Assembly (NCBI RefSeq): GCF_003346865.1
Contig: NZ_QDKL01000003.1
Span: 1-64,000 of the forward strand
Length of the DNA stretch: 64,000 bases
Reading direction: 5' to 3'
DNA from: Halobacteriovorax vibrionivorans
GTDB taxonomy: Bacteria > Bdellovibrionota > Bacteriovoracia > Bacteriovoracales > Bacteriovoracaceae
The position numbers and the translations under genes were made by a program. The notes beneath the pieces are model-generated. The model was not told where the DNA came from and ran no database searches. It saw only the letters and a list, made by a program, of their open reading frames with translations. Shown one piece after another: positions 33,864 through 42,781 of the stretch (its first letter is position 1; the number at the start of each line of letters is the position of its first letter).

Positions 33864-34778
33864 TTATTTCTTTTGAAGTTGCTCTTCTAAGTTAATATTT
33901 AGTGTTTTAATTACGTTTCTTAATCCATCATAATCTGCATCAGTTGTATCAACTAGGCCACCAACACTGTAAATATTTTCGAATACATCCTTACCTTCTG
34001 GTGTAGCTATGTATTTTTTTACCGCTGTGATGAATTTATCAGTAACTTCTTGTGGAAGTCCTTTTCTGAATACGAATGGGTCATTTGGGATCTTCTCAGT
34101 AATTTGAACGATTTTTACCTTATCTTCAACATCTGGGAATTGAGTTTTTACACGTGAACGAGCATCACGGATTGTTCCGTCTTCAGAAGGTGCTGAGTAG
34201 TAAGTTGCACCAGCATCTACTTGTCTTTGATATACCATTGTTACAACGTTGTCGTGCTTAATTGCAAAAGTTGTATTTCCTGGTTTTACATCATTTTCCA
34301 TCATAATCTTTAAAGGGAACATATAACCTGAAGTTGACGATGGGTCAGTGTAAGCAAACTTCTTACCTTCTAAGTCTTTAATTGAGTTAATACCACTATC
34401 TACATGAGCAATGATTTGTCCTTGGTAGTAATCATGTCCATAACGAAGAACTTTAAGTTTTGCACTTGCACCATATTTTTCATTGGCCATTAAATAACCA
34501 AATGAGTTCATAACTGCAATGTCAGCTCTCTTTGAACCAAATGATTCAACAACAGAGATATAGTTAGTAGGGATACCTGTCTTAAAGAAGTATCCAGTTT
34601 CTTTTTCTAGGAATTTAATGAAGTGAACAGAGTTCGATGCAATTGTGTCTGCGTCTACAGATGGAGTGAAGTAAAGTTTTACAGGATTGTCTTTGCTTCC
34701 TAGTTTCATATCTCTTTTACATGAGATACCTGTTGTGATCGCTAGAGCAATACTCATAATAGCAACGATTGTGTGTTT
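33864..34778 (-). CDS. phnD: Phosphonate-type ABC transporter substrate-binding lipoprotein (PhnD family)
   Basis: 304 residues from the ATG at 34778, which has GAGGAG upstream. The longer reading from 34886 lacks this site and would bury the signal peptide. MKHTIVAIMSIALAITTGISC ends in a lipobox-like Cys. The body has LYFTPSVDADTIASNSVHFIKFLEKETGYFF and ADIAVMNSFGYLMANEK, then GKKFAYTDPSSTSGYMFPLK, all PhnD hallmarks. First gene of the phnDCE transcript. No C-P lyase or hydrolase genes are present nearby. Confidence 0.92.
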   Translation of the reverse strand, partial: KHTIVAIMSIALAITTGISCKRDMKLGSKDNPVKLYFTPSVDADTIASNSVHFIKFLEKETGYFFKTGIPTNYISVVESFGSKRADIAVMNSFGYLMANEKYGASAKLKVLRYGHDYYQGQIIAHVDSGINSIKDLEGKKFAYTDPSSTSGYMFPLKIMMENDVKPGNTTFAIKHDNVVTMVYQRQVDAGATYYSAPSEDGTIRDARSRVKTQFPDVEDKVKIVQITEKIPNDPFVFRKGLPQEVTDKFITAVKKYIATPEGKDVFENIYSVGGLVDTTDADYDGLRNVIKTLNINLEEQLQKK

Positions 34779-35023
34779 CATTTGTTGTTCTCCTCTATTA
34801 AAGCATGTTGCTAATGCATGCATATATAAACGTAATATTTGCGTTCTAAAAAAATCTAACATTTTGAAATTACGCTCTTTTAACATGAATGAGACAGATT
34901 TTTAATGTCAACCTAATCACATTTATAATTATCTTTAAAAAGTGAGTAATTACAGTAACTTAATTGCAGTAGTTTTTATAATATTTAAATATTGTTTAAA
35001 AGAATAAGGGTTATAATATATGC

Positions 35024-35350
35024 ATGGCATTAAACATCAAAAGACTTGAACGATTGCCACATCCAACAGAGCAGGTAAACAATGATCAGGTACCTGTTGA
35101 AGAGCCTGGTCGTGGTGCTGAAGGGTCTAAAAACTATGAAGACAATATAAACGATAGCAAGCGATTCTCACTTGTTAGAGGATATGTTGAGGCTATTTAT
35201 AGAGACCAAAAAAATCCAAAAAAGAAACGTAAGGAAAAGCGTAAAAATTTTTTTGAATCAATCTCAGAAAAACATCAGCATGCAAAAGAGAAAGCAAAAG
35301 AGAAGAAAAAGAAATTTGCTGATGCAATTAGACGCTTAAATATCTTGTAA
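35024..35350 (+). CDS. Small charged hypothetical protein
   Basis: 108 residues. The first half is polar, and the second half is extremely Lys/Glu-rich (KKKRKEKRKNFFESISEKHQ and following), predicted as a long single helix. No signal peptide. AAGGG precedes the ATG region and TATAAT-like sequence overlaps it. It stands alone, divergent from phnD with 245 bp between. Could bind nucleic acid through the basic helix; unknown. Confidence 0.55.
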   Translation: MALNIKRLERLPHPTEQVNNDQVPVEEPGRGAEGSKNYEDNINDSKRFSLVRGYVEAIYRDQKNPKKKRKEKRKNFFESISEKHQHAKEKAKEKKKKFADAIRRLNIL

Positions 35351-35373
35351 TTTTATTTACATTGTAAACAAGC

Positions 35374-36852
35374 TTACAGGCCAGAGATTGGCCTAAAATC
35401 GAGGTGATTAGGCCTAAGAAGAGTCGTTTTCTTTAGTGCCAAGTGCGCTACTTTTCCAAGCTGTGATTCATTAAAAAATATTCTCTTTAGCAGCTTATTT
35501 GCTGTTGGTGTTTGCTTCTTAAGGTTTGCAAGAATTTGTATTCTTTGAATTAGAATATTTGCTAATTCTTGATGCTCTATAGGAAGTCTTGGGTGTATTT
35601 TTAAAATATTTGATAATATAAATTGATAGGTTTCAGGATGAGATTCATAGATATATTGGCAAGTACAAAAGATAAGCTCAAGCTTTGCTATTAACTCTTT
35701 ATCATTTGAAAAGTTCTTCTTTGAGTGATCAATTGCTAATTGTAAATAATGGTAGCATCTTTCTTCATCATTCTCGTTAAAGGCCAATTGGGCATCATTT
35801 AAAAGTCTTTTTAATTTTAGAATTGATTCTAATTTCTTAGTTGGCCTCGAGCCTTTGGAAACTTTTATTGTATCTTGCGTGAAGACATTTTTCTTAAAGT
35901 AGTGATGAATAGAGAGATTTTTTGAATCAAATAGTGTTAGGGCCAGGCTATTTGCATCAAAGCTTAAACAAGCATGACTAATAGGTAGGAAGCTCTTTTG
36001 GTATATATTTATATGCCTCTTTAGCTCACTCTTACTTTCAAGAGTTACAAATTCACCACCATCTAAAACCTTTGTATTCTTACCATCTATTTTTACAATT
36101 TTATAATTTCCACTTTCATCTTTTAAATGAAATTCCCAATGAAAGACTAATTGTCTTTGCTTTAAAAAATCACAGGCCGACTCAATAGTGTCACAACCTA
36201 AGAGAGTGACAAGTGCAAGGTAAGAAGCATTTTCTCCTTCATAGTTTAGAGTAAGGGCCTCTCTTTGAACAAGGCCAATACTTAGGCCTGCTTCATTTAT
36301 GCCACCATAAGGTGCAAATGGGGATAGAAGGTCTTGTAAAACATAGGCCTCAAGACTTCCTTCACATTTAAAATGAACAAATCGAAGTTTATCAAAGAAT
36401 GAGTCTTGAATAGGAGAGTTGATAAATTCTTTATACTTATCATCTCTTAAATGAAAGTCATCAATCTCATCAAAGATAGCACCAGGATTGTTTAAGAATT
36501 CGTTCATGTAAACAAGGTATAAGGCATTTTCCTGTGAAGTCCCCAGACCTTGAGCATATTGATTTATTAGTTCATTAAAACTTGATCGATAATAGTCATC
36601 TTCTATTAATTCTTTGCTCGACTTTTCGAGTCTTCTTTTGAATAGGAGACTGAAGAACTTGTGTATTGGGGTTTTCAATGCTTTGGGGCCAAAAAATGAA
36701 CTTTCTTGAATTTGTTTCCAGGCAAGATTTACGTCTTCTTTATCGATTGAAGCTAATTGGTAAATACCATCTGTGACCTCTCCGAAGAGTTCAATGTCCA
36801 TTAATTCATGGTGGGCATTTTTACGTTTTTTTGAAGTCATAGGAGTATTCAT
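35374..36852 (-). CDS. Putative C45-like (acyltransferase/amidase) Ntn-hydrolase homologue
   Basis: About 492 residues from the ATG at 36852; a TTG at 36888 or an ATG at 36840 are alternatives. The middle contains YGGINEAGLSIGLVQREAL, then a predicted helix LLGCDTIESACDFLKQR and HWEFHLKDESGNYKIVKIDG. This is the layout of peptidase C45/penicillin acylase-like proteins (G-x-N-E-x-G-L, then a case-by-case helix and a strand pair). The usual CTS nucleophile motif is not obvious; KCEGS about 35 residues earlier may replace it. The C-terminal ~150 residues are helical. Activity uncertain. Confidence 0.45.
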   Translation of the reverse strand: MNTPMTSKKRKNAHHELMDIELFGEVTDGIYQLASIDKEDVNLAWKQIQESSFFGPKALKTPIHKFFSLLFKRRLEKSSKELIEDDYYRSSFNELINQYAQGLGTSQENALYLVYMNEFLNNPGAIFDEIDDFHLRDDKYKEFINSPIQDSFFDKLRFVHFKCEGSLEAYVLQDLLSPFAPYGGINEAGLSIGLVQREALTLNYEGENASYLALVTLLGCDTIESACDFLKQRQLVFHWEFHLKDESGNYKIVKIDGKNTKVLDGGEFVTLESKSELKRHINIYQKSFLPISHACLSFDANSLALTLFDSKNLSIHHYFKKNVFTQDTIKVSKGSRPTKKLESILKLKRLLNDAQLAFNENDEERCYHYLQLAIDHSKKNFSNDKELIAKLELIFCTCQYIYESHPETYQFILSNILKIHPRLPIEHQELANILIQRIQILANLKKQTPTANKLLKRIFFNESQLGKVAHLALKKTTLLRPNHLDFRPISGL

Positions 36853-37093
36853 GTCTAATATTTTAAGTTCACTTGTTAATCCTAGCAATCAAACTTTTAT
36901 TGCCGTATGTGTTGCTCTATCAGGATTAAGAGTTGCTGTTGAGTTAACACGTTTTTCACCTGCAAATTGGCCAATCTCAAAAAAAATATCAAAGGCCTTT
37001 GGCCAGGACTTTACAGAGAGGTTCCATCGAGTTGGGCTCTATATTTGTATTGGTCAAATCATTCTTTGGGCACCAGAGCTACTCTTTGCCTAA
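36851..37093 (+). CDS. Small membrane protein
   Basis: 80 residues from the ATG at 36851, with AGGAG five bases upstream; earlier in-frame starts lack one. Two hydrophobic segments (about 14-30 and 61-78) flank a basic loop. The start codon overlaps that of the divergent gene on the other strand through a shared CATG, so each promoter must lie inside the other gene. The 3' end overlaps the convergent gene by 15 bp. No function recognised. Confidence 0.6.
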   Translation: MSNILSSLVNPSNQTFIAVCVALSGLRVAVELTRFSPANWPISKKISKAFGQDFTERFHRVGLYICIGQIILWAPELLFA

Positions 37094-38161
37094 GTGTCCC
37101 TCATATAGGCTAATCTTACCTGAGTAACTATCAAAAGGGGCCTTGACTCTTAATTCTTTTTCTTGGGCCTTTTTTCTAATGTAGATTTTAATTTCTTTAT
37201 CTAGGCCATGTTGTTTTACACTATCTTTTATTTGAAAGATTTTATTTAAGAATAGGCCATTTTGCCTTGCCGTTACCTTAAAGTCTTCAACTCGTTTTAA
37301 TTCATTCCATAATTGACGTGGTTCAACTCTACCGGTTAGTAACTCAGAAAATGTTAAGTAAATAAGAGGGTCAGACTCAAAATTATCACCCATTAAGACT
37401 AATGATGATGGGATATCAGTCATATTTATAATATCTAGTAGGTGGCCAAGTTTATAGATCCCCTGAGTTTTAATATCTTTTGGTGATAAATCATTTTCTA
37501 AAATTGATAGAATTCGACGATAATCTTTTAAGAAAATACCAGCTGTAAAGATCTCATTAGCATATAACCAATCTCTAATTGCTTCTTCGTAGAAGTGAGG
37601 AGAGGCCGAGAGGATAAACGGATGGTAGCCATCATTTATATACTCTTTTAAGATTTTAACTGAGTTTTCTAAAGTCGGATAATTTTTAAGTGGACTTGTT
37701 AAAGAGTCATAAATCTCACTCGGTTTTGAATACTTGGTTTCAACAAGAGTCTTATCAAAGTCACAAATAATGATCTTTCTATTATCTGTAATTTTTAGAG
37801 GTATATATGTTCCTAGCAGTAATTCTAGGCCTGGATATTTTGAAGTTTCATAGATTTCGATCTTTGATATCGATTCTTTGCTATCTTTAGGCAGAGGTAT
37901 TTTAGCTAAAAGGCCACCATATGAGTCCGTTTCAAGAGTTTTTGTAAATAGCGTTTCGTTATTCTTTCCTAAAACAACTACTTTGATCTCAAATTCATAT
38001 GCCCTTAGTAGCTTATATGCTTGAATAGGGAAGCGGGCCTCAAACTTCTCGAAGTCTTTATTCACAGAGTATAGATTTTCACTCATTGTGAAGTCAGCTT
38101 TGAGATTTAGGTAGTGATTTGTTTGGATGGCCAAAAAATTTACGGCCTTGGCCCTTTTCAA
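37079..38161 (-). CDS. APP1-like phosphatidate phosphatase, HAD type
   Basis: 360 residues. The nucleophile motif is IIICDFDKTLVETKYSK (DxDxT). A later HPFILSASPHFYEEAIRDW gives the Ser of HAD motif II, K in GIYKLGHLLDII fits motif III and LVLMGDNFESDP fits motif IV. This order and the N-terminal beta-rich domain match the APP1 catalytic-domain (DUF2183) family, where yeast App1 dephosphorylates phosphatidate. Probably acts on lipids at the cytoplasmic face; substrate inferred from the family only. Confidence 0.7.
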   Translation of the reverse strand: MKRAKAVNFLAIQTNHYLNLKADFTMSENLYSVNKDFEKFEARFPIQAYKLLRAYEFEIKVVVLGKNNETLFTKTLETDSYGGLLAKIPLPKDSKESISKIEIYETSKYPGLELLLGTYIPLKITDNRKIIICDFDKTLVETKYSKPSEIYDSLTSPLKNYPTLENSVKILKEYINDGYHPFILSASPHFYEEAIRDWLYANEIFTAGIFLKDYRRILSILENDLSPKDIKTQGIYKLGHLLDIINMTDIPSSLVLMGDNFESDPLIYLTFSELLTGRVEPRQLWNELKRVEDFKVTARQNGLFLNKIFQIKDSVKQHGLDKEIKIYIRKKAQEKELRVKAPFDSYSGKISLYEGHLGKE

Positions 38162-38216
38162 CTTATAATTCCTTGTTAAAATAGACTTTACGTTATTTTA
38201 TTCTAATAGAGGTTAT

Positions 38217-38921
38217 ATGTATATTGAATTCCTGGGTGAGCAGCCGGTTTATATTTCCATGGGTATTAAAGTAGTTAGTTCTATTCTTTTAGGTGGATTT
38301 ATAGGCTATGACCGTGAGCAAAAGATGAAATCGGCCGGAATTAAGACAAATATGCTGATCTGCCTGGGAGCAGCTACATATACTGCCTTAAGTGTTTTAA
38401 CGATGACAGAGCATATGGGAACCGTAGCAGATCCAAATCGTATGGCCGCTCAGATTGTAAGTGGGATTGGTTTCTTAGGTGCTGGTGCTATTATTCAAGG
38501 TCGAGGCAATGTTGTTGGAATGACGACAGCAGCTACAGTTTGGGTTGTTGCCGCCATTGGAATGACAGTTGGTTTTGGATATCCAGTAATTGCCAGCTTA
38601 ATCTCAATTTCTTTATTTGCAGTCTTAAGATTAATTAATCCACTGTATAAAATTCTCGAATCAGATCGTGCCAAGCAAAACTTCTATATTGAAGTCTTAT
38701 CAAATGGACGAATTCGCGGTCACGTTAAAGAAATTCTTTACTCAAGAGTAGAAGATATAGAAATTGTGAGCGAAGAGGTTTTAGATGCTGTTTCTGATGA
38801 AAGGCTTTTAACTCTAAATGTTCACCTTCATCCGAGATGGATCCCGCAAATTAGACGTGAGATTAAAACTCTTATTCGTGTTAATAAAGTCGAGATTCAC
38901 CAAAGAGATCACGATCATTAA
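38217..38921 (+). CDS. MgtC/SapB family membrane protein
   Basis: 234 residues. The first 140 form four to five membrane segments with LLGGFIGYDREQKMKSAGIKTNM and RMAAQIVSGIGFLGAGAII followed by TTAATVWVVAAIGMTVGFG, which are the MgtC-family motifs. The C-terminal ~90 residues form a soluble ACT-like domain. In other bacteria MgtC aids survival at low magnesium or modulates ATP synthase. Stands between two convergent or divergent gene groups without an obvious operon. Confidence 0.88.
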   Translation: MYIEFLGEQPVYISMGIKVVSSILLGGFIGYDREQKMKSAGIKTNMLICLGAATYTALSVLTMTEHMGTVADPNRMAAQIVSGIGFLGAGAIIQGRGNVVGMTTAATVWVVAAIGMTVGFGYPVIASLISISLFAVLRLINPLYKILESDRAKQNFYIEVLSNGRIRGHVKEILYSRVEDIEIVSEEVLDAVSDERLLTLNVHLHPRWIPQIRREIKTLIRVNKVEIHQRDHDH

Positions 38922-38926
38922 GAAAA

Positions 38927-40102
38927 TTATCTCTTAGCGATTCGATATGTTAGTAGAGAAGCCTCTTTATCGTACTTACGTGTGACTTCTGTTCCGTCAA
39001 GAATATCAGGAACTTTAAATTGCTTTACAAGGCTTTCAGATCTCTTAGATTTAAAGACGTTGTCACCTTCTTCGACACGTTGATCAAACTTACGGTTTTG
39101 AGTAACAGTAATATCTCTTTCTTGTGCATTGATATGAATTGTTGATTCCTCATGCTCTGGTACTTCAATAGAGAAATAATAGAAATTCTCATCTGATCTC
39201 ACTTGAGGAGAAAGCTTAGAGATATTGTAGAATTTATCAGAGGCCTTCTCCGTAATATTGGTCTTTGCCTTTGTATAGTATTCTTTTAGGCTATTAAGCT
39301 CTTGGTCGATCTTTTCTTTTAAGCGGCCCATTAACCCATTATGTTCTTTTTGTAGCTCTTTATATCTCTTTTCAAAATTTTCTTGTTTGGATTTTATATT
39401 GTCTTTGTGAAAAGCTTCCTGACTTATCACTTCATTTTTTTGAAAAGCGTCTGTCTGAGACATCTTGTGAAAGTGATCACTTCTTAATTTACTAAACTCA
39501 CGCCTTTGATCTTTTTCAAGTTGATGAATTTCGTTCTTATTTTCTTTAGATAGGCTTTCAAGTCTTTGATCGTATTTCTTATTGATACCCATAATGAAGT
39601 TATCATTTCTGACTTCGATTTCGTTTGCACGATTTTTTGCTTTTGCAGTTTCTTCAATGATAAAGTCTTCATTGTCATATTTTATCTTTTTGGCCAATTC
39701 ATTTACATTTTGTGATGTATCCTCGAGCTCTTCTTGACCTCTTTGATGTACATATTCCATTTGTTCTTGGTAGATGTCTCTAATCGCATCAATATTGGCG
39801 TCAAATTGGGCCTTGTTGAATTTTTCTTGCTTATTAAATTGTTGTGTCGTCTTATCTAGACTCTCTTTTATATTATTAAGACGATTTTCTTTTTGGCCAA
39901 GTGACTCGATAATAGCAACTTGGTTTTGATCTCGTACGGCATCGAGTTTTTCTTCACCAATTATACGTTGATCTTGAACTTGTTTATTGTAATTCTTTTT
40001 TATATTTTCTATCTCAAGCTTCTTTTGCTTGATGACGCGATCCCTTTGGTCTTTAAGACGTAGGTTGGCCTTTGTGAATTGGGTAGAGTCTTCTAACTTC
40101 AT
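38927..40102 (-). CDS. Long coiled-coil protein with C-terminal small-heat-shock-like domain
   Basis: 391 residues. About 1-295 is an almost unbroken charged coiled coil (heptads rich in Glu, Lys, Gln). Residues 300-391 read FYYFSIEVPEHEESTIHI, then ERDITVTQNRKFDQ, then SESLVKQFKVPDILDGTEVT and LLTYRIAKR. That is the strand order and the L/F-x-x-P-x-x-V/I-x-G pattern of the alpha-crystallin/Hsp20 fold. The combination may form a chaperone-like filament or scaffold. It is the last gene of a three-gene operon and overlaps the preceding stop by ATGA. Confidence 0.65.
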   Translation of the reverse strand: MKLEDSTQFTKANLRLKDQRDRVIKQKKLEIENIKKNYNKQVQDQRIIGEEKLDAVRDQNQVAIIESLGQKENRLNNIKESLDKTTQQFNKQEKFNKAQFDANIDAIRDIYQEQMEYVHQRGQEELEDTSQNVNELAKKIKYDNEDFIIEETAKAKNRANEIEVRNDNFIMGINKKYDQRLESLSKENKNEIHQLEKDQRREFSKLRSDHFHKMSQTDAFQKNEVISQEAFHKDNIKSKQENFEKRYKELQKEHNGLMGRLKEKIDQELNSLKEYYTKAKTNITEKASDKFYNISKLSPQVRSDENFYYFSIEVPEHEESTIHINAQERDITVTQNRKFDQRVEEGDNVFKSKRSESLVKQFKVPDILDGTEVTRKYDKEASLLTYRIAKR

Positions 40103-40422
40103 AAGTTTTGAGCACCTGGCCTTTCTTGTTCAGCACTTTCCAAAATTGGAGCTGTTAGTGCAAGAGGTGACTTACATGGCATTTTGTTGCCAGTATGTCC
40201 TTTACACATCCATGTTTTTAATAAGTTTACACGAATTGAACGATTTCCGCCGTTATATTTTACATATGAATTTGGATCAAGAGTTGAAGTGACGATAACA
40301 CTTGCTGGCCCTTGAGGCTGTAGGCGTGAAGAAACCATATACTGATAGACTCGATATTCTGCTTGAATACTGAGTGTTAGCAGTGATGCGAGAAGAATTT
40401 TATTGAAGCTGCGGATTAGCAT
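40099..40422 (-). CDS. Small hypothetical exported protein
   Basis: 107 residues. Signal peptide SFNKILLASLLTLSIQA at about 5-21. The mature part begins EYRVYQYMVSSRLQ and has a CKGHTGNKMPC segment that could form a disulfide or bind metal. It overlaps the previous gene's end by 23 bp and the start of the coiled-coil gene by ATGA, so the three genes are translationally coupled. Function unknown. Confidence 0.65.
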   Translation of the reverse strand: MLIRSFNKILLASLLTLSIQAEYRVYQYMVSSRLQPQGPASVIVTSTLDPNSYVKYNGGNRSIRVNLLKTWMCKGHTGNKMPCKSPLALTAPILESAEQERPGAQNL

Positions 40423-40705
40423 CTAAAATCTTTCCTTCCACCATTTCCATCAGTGCACGAGCAACAATGTACTTATCCATTTCCTCAAAAGATGAAAATA
40501 GAACTCTTTGTTTCTCTAGGTTATTATGAGTTGAAATCTTCTTGAGAAGACTTTTAGCTTTCAGGCGCTGTGCCTTTGTCATTCTTACTTCTTCGAAACG
40601 CTCCTGAATTGAAATGTCCTCGAATAATGGGTAATAACCATTTGCCCCAAAATCGATTAACCTTTTAATTGAATCATAGCGTTTTAAAAATCCTAATTCG
40701 ATCAA
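40400..40705 (-). CDS. Small hypothetical cytoplasmic protein
   Basis: 101 residues starting at a TTG (40705) with AAGGAGG five bases upstream. Helical and charged, no signal peptide. RMTKAQRLKAKSLLKKIS and FSSFEEMDKYIVARALMEMVEG are its main helices. First gene of the operon with the exported protein and the coiled-coil/sHSP-like protein. No family recognised. Confidence 0.6.
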   Translation of the reverse strand: MIELGFLKRYDSIKRLIDFGANGYYPLFEDISIQERFEEVRMTKAQRLKAKSLLKKISTHNNLEKQRVLFSSFEEMDKYIVARALMEMVEGKILDANPQLQ

Positions 40706-40729
40706 CTCATCCTCCTTAATTCGTCTCCA

Positions 40730-40828
40730 TTATTTTATAAACTTTAGGGCCAAGATGGCAGACGGAATACATTTCCAGAAGCCTCGCAGCAATTTTAGGT
40801 TTTTTCGAACAGGATCTGAGTAACTCAT
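40730..40828 (-). CDS. Possible 32-residue ORF upstream of the operon
   Basis: ATG at 40828 to TAA at 40730 encodes 32 residues, MSYSDPVRKNLKLLRGFWKC followed by a hydrophobic basic tail. The composition looks protein-like and it lies 24 bp before the operon's first gene. There is no Shine-Dalgarno in front of it, so it may be chance. Confidence 0.22.
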   Translation of the reverse strand: MSYSDPVRKNLKLLRGFWKCIPSAILALKFIK

Positions 40829-40950
40829 TGTATTTATAGAATAGTTGAGTCGCTAGGTAAGATATGCGGCCATTGTATTTAAGAAATAATAAAGATAAAA
40901 TTAAGAGAATGCCATGATGGCAAAACTAAAATACAAGGAATGTTATCAAA

Positions 40951-41865
40951 ATGAACGGATTAAAATCTATTGCTGCAATTTCATTTTTATCATTAACTTT
41001 AAATGCCAACGCTTTAGTTGATTATTCTGGTGGCTCAAGTGCTACTAAGTATGATCCAACGACAACAAGTCCAGCTCCTGTGGTTAGACAATCAAGAGCT
41101 AAGACTTCTGCTCCTGCTAGTTCTGGATTTGATTGGGGATTTCTTCCACAGGCCGTGGATTTTTCTCTAGGCTATACATCAGCAAAAGCCTTTTATACTG
41201 ATGAGAATATAAATATGCTTAATATGAAGATCAAGGGAACTTTTTCTCATGGTATCTTTGTTGAGCTTGGAATGAATGGTGCTCAGTCTCTTGAGACATC
41301 TGAATATGAACAAGGTAATTCTAGCGCTAAACTAGGCTTTAATTGGCTTGATATTGGAAACGATTATAATAAGCTAATTTTTGATATCTTTGTCGGTACG
41401 AATTTTAGTGGAAAGAGTGAATTTTCAACTAAGAGAAGTGATCGCTTTGTGGGTGTGACGACTGAGAAGAGATTTGGTGCGGCGGCCTTGGGCCTGACAT
41501 ATGAACGTACTTTTACTGAAGGTCTCGTTGATGATGAAGAAATGAGCATTGGTGATATTAGTCAATGGAGTGCAGACTTAGGAATAATGGTTTCTTCAGA
41601 AATTCAATTTCTCTTAACTTATGGTGAGGTTAAAGTCGGTGCTAGTGATTTCTTAAGTGCCAATTACCTTTCTAGTGATTTAAAATATAGTTATATTAAA
41701 CCTCAAATGTTTTTAAAGATGGCCAATGCCGTTCGCTTAAACCTTGGGGCAGTTTTCCAAGCATCTCGTCCAGATTCATCTTTAATGAGCTCATCACTAA
41801 AGATTTGGGGACTGCCAGCAGCTTATGGGAATACATTATTTGCTGGCCTAAATATTGCGATCTAA
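40951..41865 (+). CDS. Outer-membrane beta-barrel protein
   Basis: 304 residues. Signal peptide at about 1-22 (AAISFLSLTLNANA). After a short Ser/Thr/Pro linker the sequence alternates in strand-length blocks (VDFSLGYTSAKAFYTD and MKIKGTFSHGIFVELGMNG, for example) to the C-terminus LFAGLNIAI. The strand count suggests a 12- to 14-stranded barrel. AAGGAAT before the ATG. Ligand unknown. Confidence 0.65.
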   Translation: MNGLKSIAAISFLSLTLNANALVDYSGGSSATKYDPTTTSPAPVVRQSRAKTSAPASSGFDWGFLPQAVDFSLGYTSAKAFYTDENINMLNMKIKGTFSHGIFVELGMNGAQSLETSEYEQGNSSAKLGFNWLDIGNDYNKLIFDIFVGTNFSGKSEFSTKRSDRFVGVTTEKRFGAAALGLTYERTFTEGLVDDEEMSIGDISQWSADLGIMVSSEIQFLLTYGEVKVGASDFLSANYLSSDLKYSYIKPQMFLKMANAVRLNLGAVFQASRPDSSLMSSSLKIWGLPAAYGNTLFAGLNIAI

Positions 41866-41898
41866 ATAGATCATAAAAAAATAACGAAGGATTGATCA

Positions 41899-42771
41899 TT
41901 GTTAATATCAGATAATATTTACTACTGTAAGAACTGTAAGAAAGTCGTCAAGGATATCGAGGATCTACTCTTTGTAGAAGACGGTTCTAGTTTAAGCTTT
42001 TGCAGTGAAGTCTGTATTGAAAAATTCTATTCTCCGTTAATCGATTACTTTACGGGAAAAATTGATAAGAAAAGAAAAGATCTAAATATTGAAGAAGAGG
42101 CCTGTTTATCATTATTAGATAATCCAACATATGTGGATAGAGTTCTTCATCGTCCAGATGAAATATGGCGCCTTGAAAATGATCTAAAAGAAGAGATTTT
42201 CAGCTTTATTTCTAAAGTAGAGTTTGAAGGTGAAGAGGCTTATCTTGTGGCCTTGTGCTTTGTTTTTGATCATACTCCTTCATTTGTTCTGGCCTTAACG
42301 GCCTCATCTAATGAATACTTCATTCAAAACTTTCAAATAGGTGAAGAAGTCGATTCTTTAGAAGATTATCATCAGAAAGAGCTTCCTGGAGAGTCATTAA
42401 TTGATAATGACGATATGGAAGAAATTGAATTAAAAAAATCAAAGCTTTTGGCAGAGATGATGACTCAAAGAAAAGAGTTCGATATTCCTTTTGAAGACTT
42501 TGCCCTTTATATGGAATATTTGCAAAAGACAGTTGAAAGTTATGATGAACTCTATGAGTTTGATGATGAAGATGGAGATCAGGCACTGGCCTATTTTAAG
42601 GCCTTTGAACGCTCTGGAGTAAGCTTCTTTTATATTGCACTTTGTATGAGACTTGAAAAAGAAGATCAGACACTGATCATTCCAGTGCTTTCATTTCCAA
42701 CTATTGATGGGGATTTATCTAATGCGTATAAGCAAGGCAAGCTTCTTGATGGAAATAAGCTTGCCCATTAA
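41899..42771 (+). CDS. Zinc-ribbon protein of unknown function
   Basis: 290 residues from a TTG start with GAAGG eight bases upstream. The N-terminus YYCKNCKKVV ... FCSEVC has two CxxC-type pairs about 22 residues apart, as in TRASH/MYM-type metal-binding ribbons. The rest is acidic (many Glu/Asp, especially 150-240) and mixed alpha/beta, with no recognised domain. Cytoplasmic. It may bind zinc or act in protein interactions. Confidence 0.6.
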   Translation: MLISDNIYYCKNCKKVVKDIEDLLFVEDGSSLSFCSEVCIEKFYSPLIDYFTGKIDKKRKDLNIEEEACLSLLDNPTYVDRVLHRPDEIWRLENDLKEEIFSFISKVEFEGEEAYLVALCFVFDHTPSFVLALTASSNEYFIQNFQIGEEVDSLEDYHQKELPGESLIDNDDMEEIELKKSKLLAEMMTQRKEFDIPFEDFALYMEYLQKTVESYDELYEFDDEDGDQALAYFKAFERSGVSFFYIALCMRLEKEDQTLIIPVLSFPTIDGDLSNAYKQGKLLDGNKLAH

Positions 42772-42781
42772 ATTCTAATTA

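Noticed and set aside
34779..34886. 36-residue N-terminal extension of PhnD
   Set aside because: The ATG at 34778 has GAGGAG upstream and starts a proper lipoprotein signal peptide.
34779..35023. PHO box upstream of phnD
   Set aside because: TTGACATT and CTGTCT occur on the - strand but 14 bp apart rather than 11, so the PhoB repeat is not satisfied.
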